From Paractinoplanes ferrugineus (GTDB lineage Bacteria; Actinomycetota; Actinomycetes; Mycobacteriales; Micromonosporaceae): a DNA stretch of 64,000 nucleotides. The stretch covers positions 230,052 through 294,051 of the forward strand of contig NZ_BOMM01000022.1 of the NCBI RefSeq assembly GCF_016862195.1. The letters run 5' to 3'. Shown here piece by piece: positions 38,200 to 46,022 of this stretch. Made by a program: the position numbers and the translations under genes. The first letter of the stretch is position 1, and each line of letters starts with the position of its first letter. The notes below the pieces were generated by a model. The model was given only the letters and a program-made list of their open reading frames with translations. It did not search any database and was not told the DNA's origin.

Positions 38200-39353
38200 C
38201 CGACATCGACATCCACCACGTCCTGGTCCGAGCGACCGACGACCTGGCACCCCCGGCCGACCTGCTCGACCGGGTGCGGCACGGCGGGCGGCGGCGGGTG
38301 GTCCGGCGGCGGACCGTGCTCGCGGCCGGGGCGGTCGCGCTCGGCGTGGCGCCGGCCGCCGTGTGGCGGGGCGCGACCGCCGTCGAGCCGGAGCCGTCCG
38401 CACCCGGCGACCTCGGCCAGGACCGGGAGTTCCTGGGACGGGCCCGCAAAGCCTGGACCACCGGCTTCGAGTCCGGGAGCAGACCGCGCGTGCTGTGGGC
38501 CGGCCATACCCCGGCCGGACCGGCGGCGCTGCTCACCCAGACGGCCGTGCTCGGTGACGGCCGGCGGCACTCGGTGCAGGGCTGGGTCCGCACCACCGGC
38601 GGGAAGCTGCGCGCGGTCGGCGTCGTGCGCCTCGTCCCGCCGGGCACCGTCGTGCCGTCGGCGCTGCTCCTCGGCGCCCAGCGGGATTCCCTTGTGCTCG
38701 CCGACCTGGGCCGGCCGGTGGAGTTGTCCCAGGACTTCGGCATCGACCCGGCGGGCCGGCCGGTGCGCAACTGGGCGCCCGTGACGTCGGCCGAGGGCGT
38801 CTCGATCATCCGGCTCCCGGCCCGGACCGGGCGGTTGCGGTTCGGTCTGCGCAGCGGCACCGAGCGGGTCGAGATCGACGATCTCGGCGAGATGGCGACC
38901 CCCACCTCGCCGGGGGACCGGCGGCTCGACCGGACGCTGCCCGGCGCCGGCGCGGCCACCGGCTGGGACGTGTCGAAACTTCCCGGCTACGACGATCCCT
39001 ACGGCTATCAGGTGCAGCCCGACCTCCCCTCCTGGTACGTCCGGGGCACGCTGCCGGACCGGCGGCCGCTCGTGGTGCAGACCGTGCCCGCCGACGACGG
39101 CGCCCGGGCGTTCTACTTCCTCGGCAGCGGCACCCCGCACTACGCGGGCTTCCGGCCGGCGGGCGAGTTCCTGCGGCTGCGCCTGCCCGACCAGCTCGGG
39201 ATCATCGTCGGCTACCTCAACGGCGCGCTGCGCTACCGCGCGGGTGGCGGCGACTGGCTGCCGGCCACCGGGGACGCGGCCCTGCTGCCGGCGGCGACGG
39301 CGCAGGTCGAGATCACGCCGCGCGGCGGACAGCCGTTCGTCACCGTGGTGTGA
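38196..39353 (+). CDS. SigE-partner protein, possible anti-sigma/exported protein
   Basis: 385 residues. A charged cytoplasmic N-terminus (MTDIDIHHVLVRATDDLAPP) leads to VRRRTVLAAGAVALGVAPAA, which could be a membrane anchor or a Tat-like (RRR) signal. The remaining about 320 residues are a beta-rich exported domain (VQGWVRTTGGKLRAVG, YFLGSGTPHYAGFRP). No zinc-binding HxxxCxxC is present, so it is not a classical ZAS anti-sigma factor. Its start overlaps the sigma factor stop by 4 bp, which is the usual place for a SigE partner. Function inferred only from that context. Confidence 0.75.
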   Translation: MTDIDIHHVLVRATDDLAPPADLLDRVRHGGRRRVVRRRTVLAAGAVALGVAPAAVWRGATAVEPEPSAPGDLGQDREFLGRARKAWTTGFESGSRPRVLWAGHTPAGPAALLTQTAVLGDGRRHSVQGWVRTTGGKLRAVGVVRLVPPGTVVPSALLLGAQRDSLVLADLGRPVELSQDFGIDPAGRPVRNWAPVTSAEGVSIIRLPARTGRLRFGLRSGTERVEIDDLGEMATPTSPGDRRLDRTLPGAGAATGWDVSKLPGYDDPYGYQVQPDLPSWYVRGTLPDRRPLVVQTVPADDGARAFYFLGSGTPHYAGFRPAGEFLRLRLPDQLGIIVGYLNGALRYRAGGGDWLPATGDAALLPAATAQVEITPRGGQPFVTVV

Positions 39354-39378
39354 TGATCGGCCGGATAGGTTGGGTGAC

Positions 39379-40959
39379 ATGACGGACGTCGTGATCGGCA
39401 TCGACACCGGTACCACCGCCACCAAGGGCATCGCCGCCAGCATCGACGGCAAGCTGCGAGCCCAGGTTTCCGTGCACTACCCGCTGGCGGTGCCCGGTCC
39501 GGGCCGGGCCGAGCTCGACCCCGGCCACCTGTGTGACGCCGCCGTCAAGGCGCTCACCGACGTGGCCGCCGTCTGCCGGGACAACGGCGACCGGGTCGTG
39601 GCCGTCAGCCTGAGCGCGTTCCTGCACGCGCTGGTGCCGCTGGACGAGGCGGGCAAGCCGCTCGGCCCGCTGATCACCTGGGCCGACGCCCGCTCCGGCG
39701 AGCAGTGCGACCGGATCCTGGCGGCGGGCCGGGCCAAGGCGCTGCAGGCTCGCACCGGCACGCCGGTGCACCCGATGTCGCCGCTGACCAAGCTCGCGTG
39801 GTGGCGCGACAACGATCCCGACGTGCTCAGGAGCACGCCGCGCTGGGGCGGTGTCAAGGAGCTGGTGCTGGCCGCGCTCACCGACGAGCCGTTCCTGCTC
39901 GACCTGTCGGTCGCGTCCGGCACCGGGCTCTACGACATCCATCAGCGGCGCTGGGACCCGGAGGCGCTGGAGATCGCCGGCGTCGGGCGGGGCCAGCTGG
40001 CCGAGGTGGTGCCGACCACGACCGTGCTCCGTCTCAAGAAGGGCCTGGCCGGCCTGCCCGACGGCACCCCGCTGATCATCGGGGCGGCCGACGGGCCGCT
40101 CGCCAACCTCGGCGTCGGGGCCACCCCGGCGGGCATCGCGGCGGTGTCGTTGGGCACGTCCGGAGCCTTGCGTACGGTTGTCGACCGGCCCACCAGCGAC
40201 GCCGACGGGCGGCTGTTCTGCTACGCCCTGACCGAGGACCGGTGGGTGATCGGCGGGGCCGTCAACAACGCCGGCTCGGTGGTGCGCTGGGCCGGGCAGA
40301 GCCTGGCCGGTGGCTTCGAACGACCCGGTGCCGAAGGTGAGGACGCCGACGAGCGGGACGCCGCGCTGCTGACCGAGGCGCAGAGCGCGCCGCCCGGGAG
40401 CGAGGGTCTGCTGTGCCTGCCGTACCTCCTCGGTGAGCGGGCGCCCTGGTGGCGCTCGGGACTGCGGGGGGCCTATCTGGGTCTTCGTCGCGAACACGGG
40501 CGGGCCCACCTCGTACGATCCGCGGTGGAAGGGGTTTGTCAGCAGTTGGCCCTGGTCAAGGACTCGTTCGAGGCTCCGGTGACGGAGGTTCGCGCGACCG
40601 GCGGGGCGGTCGCGTCGGAACTGTGGGTGGGCGTGCTCGCGGCGACGCTCGATCTGCCGGTCGCGGTCGCCGACACCCCGGAAGGCACCGCCCTGGGCGC
40701 CTGCCTGCTCGGCTGGCACGCGCTCGGTCAGCTGCCCGACCTCGACCACGCCGCCGCCCTGATCCCGATCGGCGAACCGACCCGGCCCGACCCCGAGAAC
40801 GCCGCCCTCTATGCCCGGTTGCGCCCGCTCATCGAGAAGTCCGCACTTGCCATGCTCGACACCGTCAAGGAGCTCGACCGGCTCGCGCCGCCGGCGAGTC
40901 CTGCGATCCCCGTCACCGGGGGCCGCGTTGACGCCACACACGGCAGTGAGAAAGAGTGA
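39379..40959 (+). CDS. gntK: FGGY-family carbohydrate kinase, probably gluconokinase
   Basis: 526-residue sugar kinase. N-terminal ATP-fold start VVIGIDTGTTATKGIAASID, then PLITWADARSGEQCDRILA, TGTPVHPMSPLTKLAWW (as in gluconokinases), PLIIGAADGPLANLGVGATP with the catalytic Asp, VSLGTSGALRTVVDRP and the C-terminal VRATGGAVASELWVG. The HPMSPLTK block favours gluconate over xylulose or glycerol. A charged C-terminal tail of about 45 residues is extra. It stands 25 bp after the SigE-partner gene and is followed at once by the cobalamin riboswitch, which should act on the downstream genes only. Confidence 0.75.
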   Translation: MTDVVIGIDTGTTATKGIAASIDGKLRAQVSVHYPLAVPGPGRAELDPGHLCDAAVKALTDVAAVCRDNGDRVVAVSLSAFLHALVPLDEAGKPLGPLITWADARSGEQCDRILAAGRAKALQARTGTPVHPMSPLTKLAWWRDNDPDVLRSTPRWGGVKELVLAALTDEPFLLDLSVASGTGLYDIHQRRWDPEALEIAGVGRGQLAEVVPTTTVLRLKKGLAGLPDGTPLIIGAADGPLANLGVGATPAGIAAVSLGTSGALRTVVDRPTSDADGRLFCYALTEDRWVIGGAVNNAGSVVRWAGQSLAGGFERPGAEGEDADERDAALLTEAQSAPPGSEGLLCLPYLLGERAPWWRSGLRGAYLGLRREHGRAHLVRSAVEGVCQQLALVKDSFEAPVTEVRATGGAVASELWVGVLAATLDLPVAVADTPEGTALGACLLGWHALGQLPDLDHAAALIPIGEPTRPDPENAALYARLRPLIEKSALAMLDTVKELDRLAPPASPAIPVTGGRVDATHGSEKE

Positions 40960-40962
40960 CGG

Positions 40963-41065
40963 TCGAGCGGTAGCGGAGGAACCCGGCGCGAATCCGGGAC
41001 GGTCCCGCCACTGTGACCGGGTGCGCGACGCGTCGACCCGGGAGTCAGAGACTCCGGCCGCTCGA
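40963..41065 (+). ncRNA. compact cobalamin riboswitch
   Basis: The conserved core is present: AGCGGAGGAACC, GCGCGAATCCGGGACGGTCC, the B12-box CCGCCACTGTGACCGGG, and GGAGTCAGAGACTCCGGCCG. The closing helix TCGAGCGG (40963-40970) pairs exactly with CCGCTCGA (41058-41065). The span is about 100 nt, shorter than many Cbl riboswitches, so peripheral stems are reduced. It starts three bases after the kinase stop and lies 44 bp ahead of the GTG of the ChlI-ChlD gene. Control is expected to be by access to the AGAAGGGATC ribosome site or by termination. Confidence 0.88.
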
Positions 41066-41109
41066 GTCACCGGCGCGCGGGCGTGGACACCCGTGCAGAA
41101 GGGATCTTT

Positions 41110-43155
41110 GTGACGCCGTACCCGTTCTCCGCCGTCGTCGGGCTTGCCGACCTGCGGCTGGCGCTGCTCCTCACCGCCGTCTCCCCGCACGTCGGCGGGG
41201 TGCTCGTGCGAGGCGAGAAGGGCACCGCCAAAAGCACCATCGTGCGGGCCCTCGCCGCGCTGCTGCCACCGGTCGACGTCGTCCGCGGTTGCCGGTTCGC
41301 CTGCGACCCGGCCGCCCCCGACCCGCTCTGCCCCGACGGGCCGCATCCCACCGACTCGCCGGGAGTCTCCCGGCCGGCCGCGCTCGTCGAGCTCCCGGTC
41401 GGCGCCACCGAGGACCGGGTGGTGGGCACGCTTGACATTCAGCGGGCGCTCGCCGACGGCACCAAGGCGTACGAGCCGGGGCTGCTCGCCGCCGCCCACC
41501 GCGGCGTCCTCTACGTCGACGAGGTCAACCTGCTGCCCGACCACCTCGTCGACCTGCTGCTCGACGCGGCCGCGATGGGCCGGGCGCACGTCGAGCGCGA
41601 CGGTGTGTCGGTCAAGCACGCGGCCCGGTTCCTGCTGGTCGGCACCATGAACCCGGAGGAGGGCGAGCCCCGGCCGCAGCTGCTCGACCGGTTCGGGCTG
41701 GTGGTCGACGTCGTCGCGCCCCGGGTCGCGGGCCAGCGGGCCGAGGTGGTGCGGCGGCGGCTCGCCTACGAGGCCGGCCCGGACGGGTTCGCGGCCCGGT
41801 TCGCCGCCGACGAGCGGGACCTCGCCGATCGCATCGTGGCGGCCCGCACGCAACTGCCGCGCGTCGTGCTTCCCGACCGGGAGCTCGATCGGATCGCGCG
41901 GGTCTGTCTCGCCTACGGCGTCGACGGGATGCGGGCCGACATCGTCGTGGCCCGGTGCGCGGTGGCGCTCGCGGCCTGGCACGGGCGCGATGTGGTGACC
42001 ACCGATGACGTACGGGACGCCGCCCGGCTCGCCCTGCCGCACCGGCGCCGCAAGGATCCGCTCGATCCGCCCGGCACCGACGAGGAGCGGCTGGAGGACG
42101 CGCTGTCCCAGGCCGCCGCCGAGGACGACGACCCGGACCAGGGCGGATCGCCGCCCCCACCGCCGCCCGGCCCGGACGACAACGGCGGTGGACCGCCGCC
42201 AACCGGTCCGGGCAACGGCGGCACGCCGCCGCCGTCGCGATCCGACGACGGCGGCACGCCGCCACCCGCCCGGTCGTCCGACGACGAATCGTCCTCGACG
42301 TCCCGGCCGGATGACGGCGGCACCTCCTCGCGGGCCGAGCCCGGCGACGAGGGCACGCCTCCGGCGCAGTCCGACGATGCCCGCGGCGGGGGCGGTGCAC
42401 GGCCGGCGGCCGCGGCCGGGAACGCCTACCGGACTCGTACGCTCAAGATCGGATCTCGGGGGTCCGGCGGCCACGCCGGTCGTCGCTCGCCGTCGCTTGC
42501 CCGCCGAGGCCGGGTGATCGGGTCCCGCACACCGGTCGGCAAACTGGCCGGCGCCCCGCACCTGCCCGCCACCCTGCGCGCCGCCCTGCACCGCGGCGAC
42601 CGGTCGGTGCAGCCGCGCGACCTGCGCGAAGCCGTGCACGTCGGGCGGGAGGCCAACCTCGTCCTGTTCGTGGTCGACGCCTCCGGGTCGATGGCCGCGC
42701 GCCGCCGGATGACGGTCGTCAAGACCGCCGTGCTGTCCCTGCTGCGCGACGCCTACCAGCGCCGCGACCGGGTCGGGATGATCACTTTCCGCGGGCACGA
42801 CGCCGAGCAGGTGCTCCCGCCGACCTCCAGTCACGAGGTCGGGGTGCTCCGGCTGGCCGCGCTCAAGACCGGTGGCCGCACCCCCCTCGCCGCCGGCCTG
42901 CGCACCGCCGCCGCCACCATCGCCACCGAACGCCGCCGCGACCCCCGGCGCCGGCCGCTCCTGGTGATCGTCACCGACGGGCGGGCGACCAGCGGCCCCG
43001 ACCCGGTCCGGATGGCCCCGGCGCTGGCCGGTGTCGCCACCGTCGTCGTCGACTGCGAATCCGGCCCGGTGCGGCTCGGTCTCGCGGCCCGGCTGGCGCG
43101 TGCGCTGGACGCCGACCTCATGCCGCTCGACCAGCTCGAAGCGGGGGCCGTCTGA
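41110..43155 (+). CDS. chlID: magnesium/cobalt chelatase ChlI-ChlD fusion
   Basis: 681-residue protein that joins a BchI/ChlI-type AAA+ ATPase (about 1-330; GEKGTAKSTIVRAL Walker A, GVLYVDEVNLLPDHLVDLLL Walker B, VGTMNPEEGEPRPQLLDR arginine-finger region) to a VWA domain (about 500-681; VVDASGSMAARR is the MIDAS). Between them is a disordered Pro/Gly/Asp-rich linker of about 100 residues (PPPPPPGPDDNGGG). With CobN it inserts cobalt into the corrin ring in aerobic cobalamin synthesis; cobN is not in the window. GTG start with AGAAGGGATC upstream. First gene of the riboswitch-controlled run; it shares one base (TGATG) with cobO. Confidence 0.92.
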   Translation: MTPYPFSAVVGLADLRLALLLTAVSPHVGGVLVRGEKGTAKSTIVRALAALLPPVDVVRGCRFACDPAAPDPLCPDGPHPTDSPGVSRPAALVELPVGATEDRVVGTLDIQRALADGTKAYEPGLLAAAHRGVLYVDEVNLLPDHLVDLLLDAAAMGRAHVERDGVSVKHAARFLLVGTMNPEEGEPRPQLLDRFGLVVDVVAPRVAGQRAEVVRRRLAYEAGPDGFAARFAADERDLADRIVAARTQLPRVVLPDRELDRIARVCLAYGVDGMRADIVVARCAVALAAWHGRDVVTTDDVRDAARLALPHRRRKDPLDPPGTDEERLEDALSQAAAEDDDPDQGGSPPPPPPGPDDNGGGPPPTGPGNGGTPPPSRSDDGGTPPPARSSDDESSSTSRPDDGGTSSRAEPGDEGTPPAQSDDARGGGGARPAAAAGNAYRTRTLKIGSRGSGGHAGRRSPSLARRGRVIGSRTPVGKLAGAPHLPATLRAALHRGDRSVQPRDLREAVHVGREANLVLFVVDASGSMAARRRMTVVKTAVLSLLRDAYQRRDRVGMITFRGHDAEQVLPPTSSHEVGVLRLAALKTGGRTPLAAGLRTAAATIATERRRDPRRRPLLVIVTDGRATSGPDPVRMAPALAGVATVVVDCESGPVRLGLAARLARALDADLMPLDQLEAGAV

Positions 43156-43757
43156 TGCCACAGGGCAAAGTAGAGGTCGTTCCCGCCGACGGACTGACCA
43201 CCCGCCAGCGCCGGCGCCAGGCCGTGCTCGCCGTGCACACCGGCCACGGCAAAGGCAAGTCGACGGCCGCGTTCGGGATGGCGCTGCGCGCCTGGAGCGC
43301 CGGCTGGCCGGTCGGGGTGTTCCAGTTCGTGAAGTCGGAGAAGTGGCGGGTCGGCGAGGAATCGGCGCTCAAGGCCCTCGGCCAGGTGCCCGGCGGTGCG
43401 CCGGTGGCCTGGCACAAGATGGGTGAGGGCTGGTCGTGGATCCAGCGGGCCGGCACCGAACGCGACCACGCCGCCGAGGCCGCTGAGGGCTGGGCGCAGA
43501 TCAAACGGGACCTGGCCGCCGAGACCCACCGGTTCTACGTGCTCGACGAATTCACGTACCCGATGAAGTGGGGCTGGGTCGACGTCGACGACGTCGTCGC
43601 CACCCTGACCGCGCGCCCCGGCACCCAGCACGTGGTGATCACCGGCCGCGATGCCGCGCCGGCCCTGCTCGAGGCGGCCGACCTGGTCACCGAGATGACG
43701 AAGGTCAAGCATCCGATGGACGCGGGCCGCAAAGGACAGCAGGGCATCGAGTGGTGA
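43155..43757 (+). CDS. cobO: cob(I)yrinic acid a,c-diamide adenosyltransferase
   Basis: Adds the 5'-deoxyadenosyl group to the corrinoid. The 200-residue BtuR/CobO family protein has the P-loop VHTGHGKGKSTAAFGMALRA, VGVFQFVKSEKW, RFYVLDEFTYPMKWGW with the Walker-B Asp, HVVITGRDAAPALLEAADLV and the C-terminal PMDAGRKGQQGIEW, which is the CobO end. The start codon overlaps the chlID stop. Second gene of the operon. Confidence 0.96.
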   Translation: MPQGKVEVVPADGLTTRQRRRQAVLAVHTGHGKGKSTAAFGMALRAWSAGWPVGVFQFVKSEKWRVGEESALKALGQVPGGAPVAWHKMGEGWSWIQRAGTERDHAAEAAEGWAQIKRDLAAETHRFYVLDEFTYPMKWGWVDVDDVVATLTARPGTQHVVITGRDAAPALLEAADLVTEMTKVKHPMDAGRKGQQGIEW

Positions 43758-45109
43758 CCATCCCCCGCGTGGTGATCGGCGCCCCGGCGTCCGGCCACGG
43801 CAAGACCACTGTGACCACCGGCCTGCTGGCCGCCTTCGCCCGGCGCGGCGCCACCGTCGCACCGTTCAAGGTCGGCCCGGACTACATCGATCCCGGCTAT
43901 CACGCGCTGGCCGCCGGCCGGCCGGGCCGCAACCTGGACCCGGTGATGGTCGGCCCCGACCGGATCGCCCCGCTGTTCGCGCACGGTGCCCAGGGTGCGT
44001 CGATCGCGATCGTCGAAGGCGTGATGGGCCTCTACGACGGACGGGCGGGCGCCGGCGACACCGGTTCGACGGCCCAGGTCGCCGAACTGCTGAACGCCCC
44101 GGTCATCCTGGTCGTCGACGCGGCTGCCCAGGGCCGTTCGATCGCCGCGCTGGTGCACGGCTTCCGCAGCTTCGGCAGCGTCCGGCTGGCCGGCGTGATC
44201 CTCAACCGGGTCGGCTCCGACCGCCACGAGTCGATCCTGCGCGATGCCTGCGAGGAAGTCGGCACCCCGGTCCTCGGCGCGATGCGCCGGGCCGACGCGG
44301 TCGCCGCCCCCTCCCGCCACCTCGGCCTGGTCCCCGCCATCGAACGCCGGGCGGAGGCCCAGGCCTCGGTGGCGGCCCTGGCCGAGCTGGTCGCGAGCTC
44401 GGTCGACCTCGACGAGGTGGCGGCCATCGCCAACGCCGCCCCGCCGCTGACAGCCACCCCGTGGAGCCCACCGGTCGGCGAACCCGCCGGCCCCCGCCCC
44501 GTGATCGCCGTCGCCGGCGGACCGGCCTTCTCCTTCTCCTACGCCGAAACCCCCGAACTGCTCACCGCGGCCGGCGCCGACGTGGTCACCATCGACCCGT
44601 TGCGCGACGAAAAACTACCCCCCGGCACCCGCGGCCTGGTCGTCGGCGGCGGCTTCCCCGAGGTGTACGCGGCCGAGCTCTCCGCCAACGAGCCCCTGCG
44701 CCTGGCCGTCGCCTCCCTGGCCGCCGTCGGTGGCCCGATCGTCGCCGAATGCGCGGGCCTGCTCTGGCTGTGCCGAACCCTCGACAATGCCCCCATGTGC
44801 GGGGTCCTGGACGCCGACGCCGCCATGACCCCCACTCTGACCCTCGGCTATCGAGACGCGGTCGCCCTGGCCGACAGCCCGCTGGCCCCCGCCGGCACCC
44901 GAGTGACCGGCCACGAGTTCCACCGCACCACCGTCCACCCACGATCCGGCCTCCTGCTGTCCCCCGCCGCCGGCGCCGCCTGGCAGTGGCGCGGCGCCGA
45001 CCCGGAGGGCTTCGCCACGCCCGCCGTTCACGCTTCCTACCTGCACTTGCATTGGGCCGGTGCCCCGTTCCTGGCCCGCAACGTCGTCACCGCCGCCCAG
45101 CGAACCTGA
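43754..45109 (+). CDS. cobB: cobyrinic acid a,c-diamide synthase
   Basis: Glutamine-dependent amidation of corrin side chains a and c. The 451-residue enzyme has an N-terminal P-loop synthetase part (IPRVVIGAPASGHGKTTVTT, FKVGPDYIDPGYH, IVEGVMGLYDG) and a C-terminal glutaminase part with ECAGLLWLC (active-site Cys), GYRDAVALAD and TGHEFHRTTVHP. Two in-frame GTG codons (43751, 43754) are possible; the second overlaps the cobO stop (GTGA). Third gene of the operon. Confidence 0.96.
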   Translation: MTIPRVVIGAPASGHGKTTVTTGLLAAFARRGATVAPFKVGPDYIDPGYHALAAGRPGRNLDPVMVGPDRIAPLFAHGAQGASIAIVEGVMGLYDGRAGAGDTGSTAQVAELLNAPVILVVDAAAQGRSIAALVHGFRSFGSVRLAGVILNRVGSDRHESILRDACEEVGTPVLGAMRRADAVAAPSRHLGLVPAIERRAEAQASVAALAELVASSVDLDEVAAIANAAPPLTATPWSPPVGEPAGPRPVIAVAGGPAFSFSYAETPELLTAAGADVVTIDPLRDEKLPPGTRGLVVGGGFPEVYAAELSANEPLRLAVASLAAVGGPIVAECAGLLWLCRTLDNAPMCGVLDADAAMTPTLTLGYRDAVALADSPLAPAGTRVTGHEFHRTTVHPRSGLLLSPAAGAAWQWRGADPEGFATPAVHASYLHLHWAGAPFLARNVVTAAQRT

Positions 45110-45430
45110 CCTTTCGACCGCGGGTGGTCCTTTTCGGTCATTGAGTGCGCGTAGCGGCGTGACGCTTCCACGTGAGGTCAAGTGCCTGGTCCAGCTTCGG
45201 CTATTCAGTGATATGCCGCCCAGCCAGGCGACATCGGCGGTGCGGCGGTGCGGCGGGCGTTGATTCAGTGCTGAGGCGGGTGGGGTGCGGGAAGGGTGGA
45301 GCTGACGGGCCGCTGCGGTTGGGCGGAGTTCGGTGGGCGAGGAGGCGCTGGTGAGGCAGGCCGAGGATGCCGGGGGTCAAGCGGCGGATGGGGTGGATGG
45401 CGGCGCGGGTGAGGGGAAGAGGCAGCGGGG
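45110..45430. other. 321-bp gap between cobB and cobE
   Basis: No gene supported. Contains small direct repeats (GCGGTGCGGCGGTGCGGCGGGCG near 45236-45258 as overlapping GCGGT units) and two copies of TTCAGTG (near 45206 and 45264). From about 45270 on, G strongly outnumbers C, a trend that continues into cobE. The gap may hold the cobE promoter. Confidence 0.5.
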
Positions 45431-45826
45431 ATGAGGGGTGGACTGGTTGTGGGGGTGGGTGCCCGGACGGGGGTGTCCGTTGGGGAGCTTGAGGTGGCTG
45501 TGGGGGCGGCACTGGGGGAGATCGGGGTGGGGCGCGGGGAAGTGGGGGTGTTGGCGACTATCGGTCGGCGGGCTCGGGAGAGGGGCGTTCGGGAGTTCGC
45601 GGCGGGCTGGGGGTGGGTGCTGTGTTCGGTGGGGGAGGGGGAGTTGGGGGCTCAGGACGTACCGAACAGGAGCGCAACGGTCGCGGCGGCCGTGGGGGTG
45701 CCGAGTGTGGCGGAAGCGGCTGCGCTCGCGGTCACGGGCGCGGGTGGGCGGTTGATTCTGCCGAAGCGGGTGCTTGGTGGGGTTGTGGTGGCGGTTGCGT
45801 GCCGAAGTGGTGCTTCGGGGGGCTGA
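45431..45826 (+). CDS. cobE: CobE/CbiG C-terminal-domain protein
   Basis: 131 residues, matching the stand-alone CobE/CbiG-C family of aerobic cobalamin synthesis: VVGVGARTGVSVGELEVAVG at the start, VGVLATIGRRARERGVREFA in the middle, and SVAEAAALAVTGAGGRLILP with a VVVAVACR end. The precise role in cobalamin synthesis is unsettled; it is usually placed with cobG/cobJ. Unusual codon use: glycine is mostly GGG and valine mostly GTG, unlike chlID, cobO and cobB, which prefer GGC/GTC. ATG with GCAGCGGGG just before. It follows the cob operon on the same strand but with a large gap. Confidence 0.82.
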   Translation: MRGGLVVGVGARTGVSVGELEVAVGAALGEIGVGRGEVGVLATIGRRARERGVREFAAGWGWVLCSVGEGELGAQDVPNRSATVAAAVGVPSVAEAAALAVTGAGGRLILPKRVLGGVVVAVACRSGASGG

Positions 45827-46022
45827 GCGGTCGAGGGTGCAGAGAGGCGGGAGCGGGCCATGAAGTGCAGGGCGGTCCGAAATGGTGGGAAGGGGGGTGG
45901 CTGGTCTCGGGGATAGGCAACTGTCACCAGCGGATTCACCTGTAACACCGGCTTATGCCGAAATATCAGCAGGTAAGGGAAATGGCGGACTTTCGCCGTT
46001 CCAGTGAACTTGAATACTGCTC

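Noticed and set aside
45201..45512. Leftward Pro-rich frame in the cobB-cobE gap
   Set aside because: It is the reverse image of the G-rich strand; no ribosome site, and it overlaps cobE.
46004..46013. GTGAACTTGA shared with 62881-62890, both upstream of genes
   Set aside because: A 10-mer match in 64 kb can occur by chance and the two are at different distances from their start codons.
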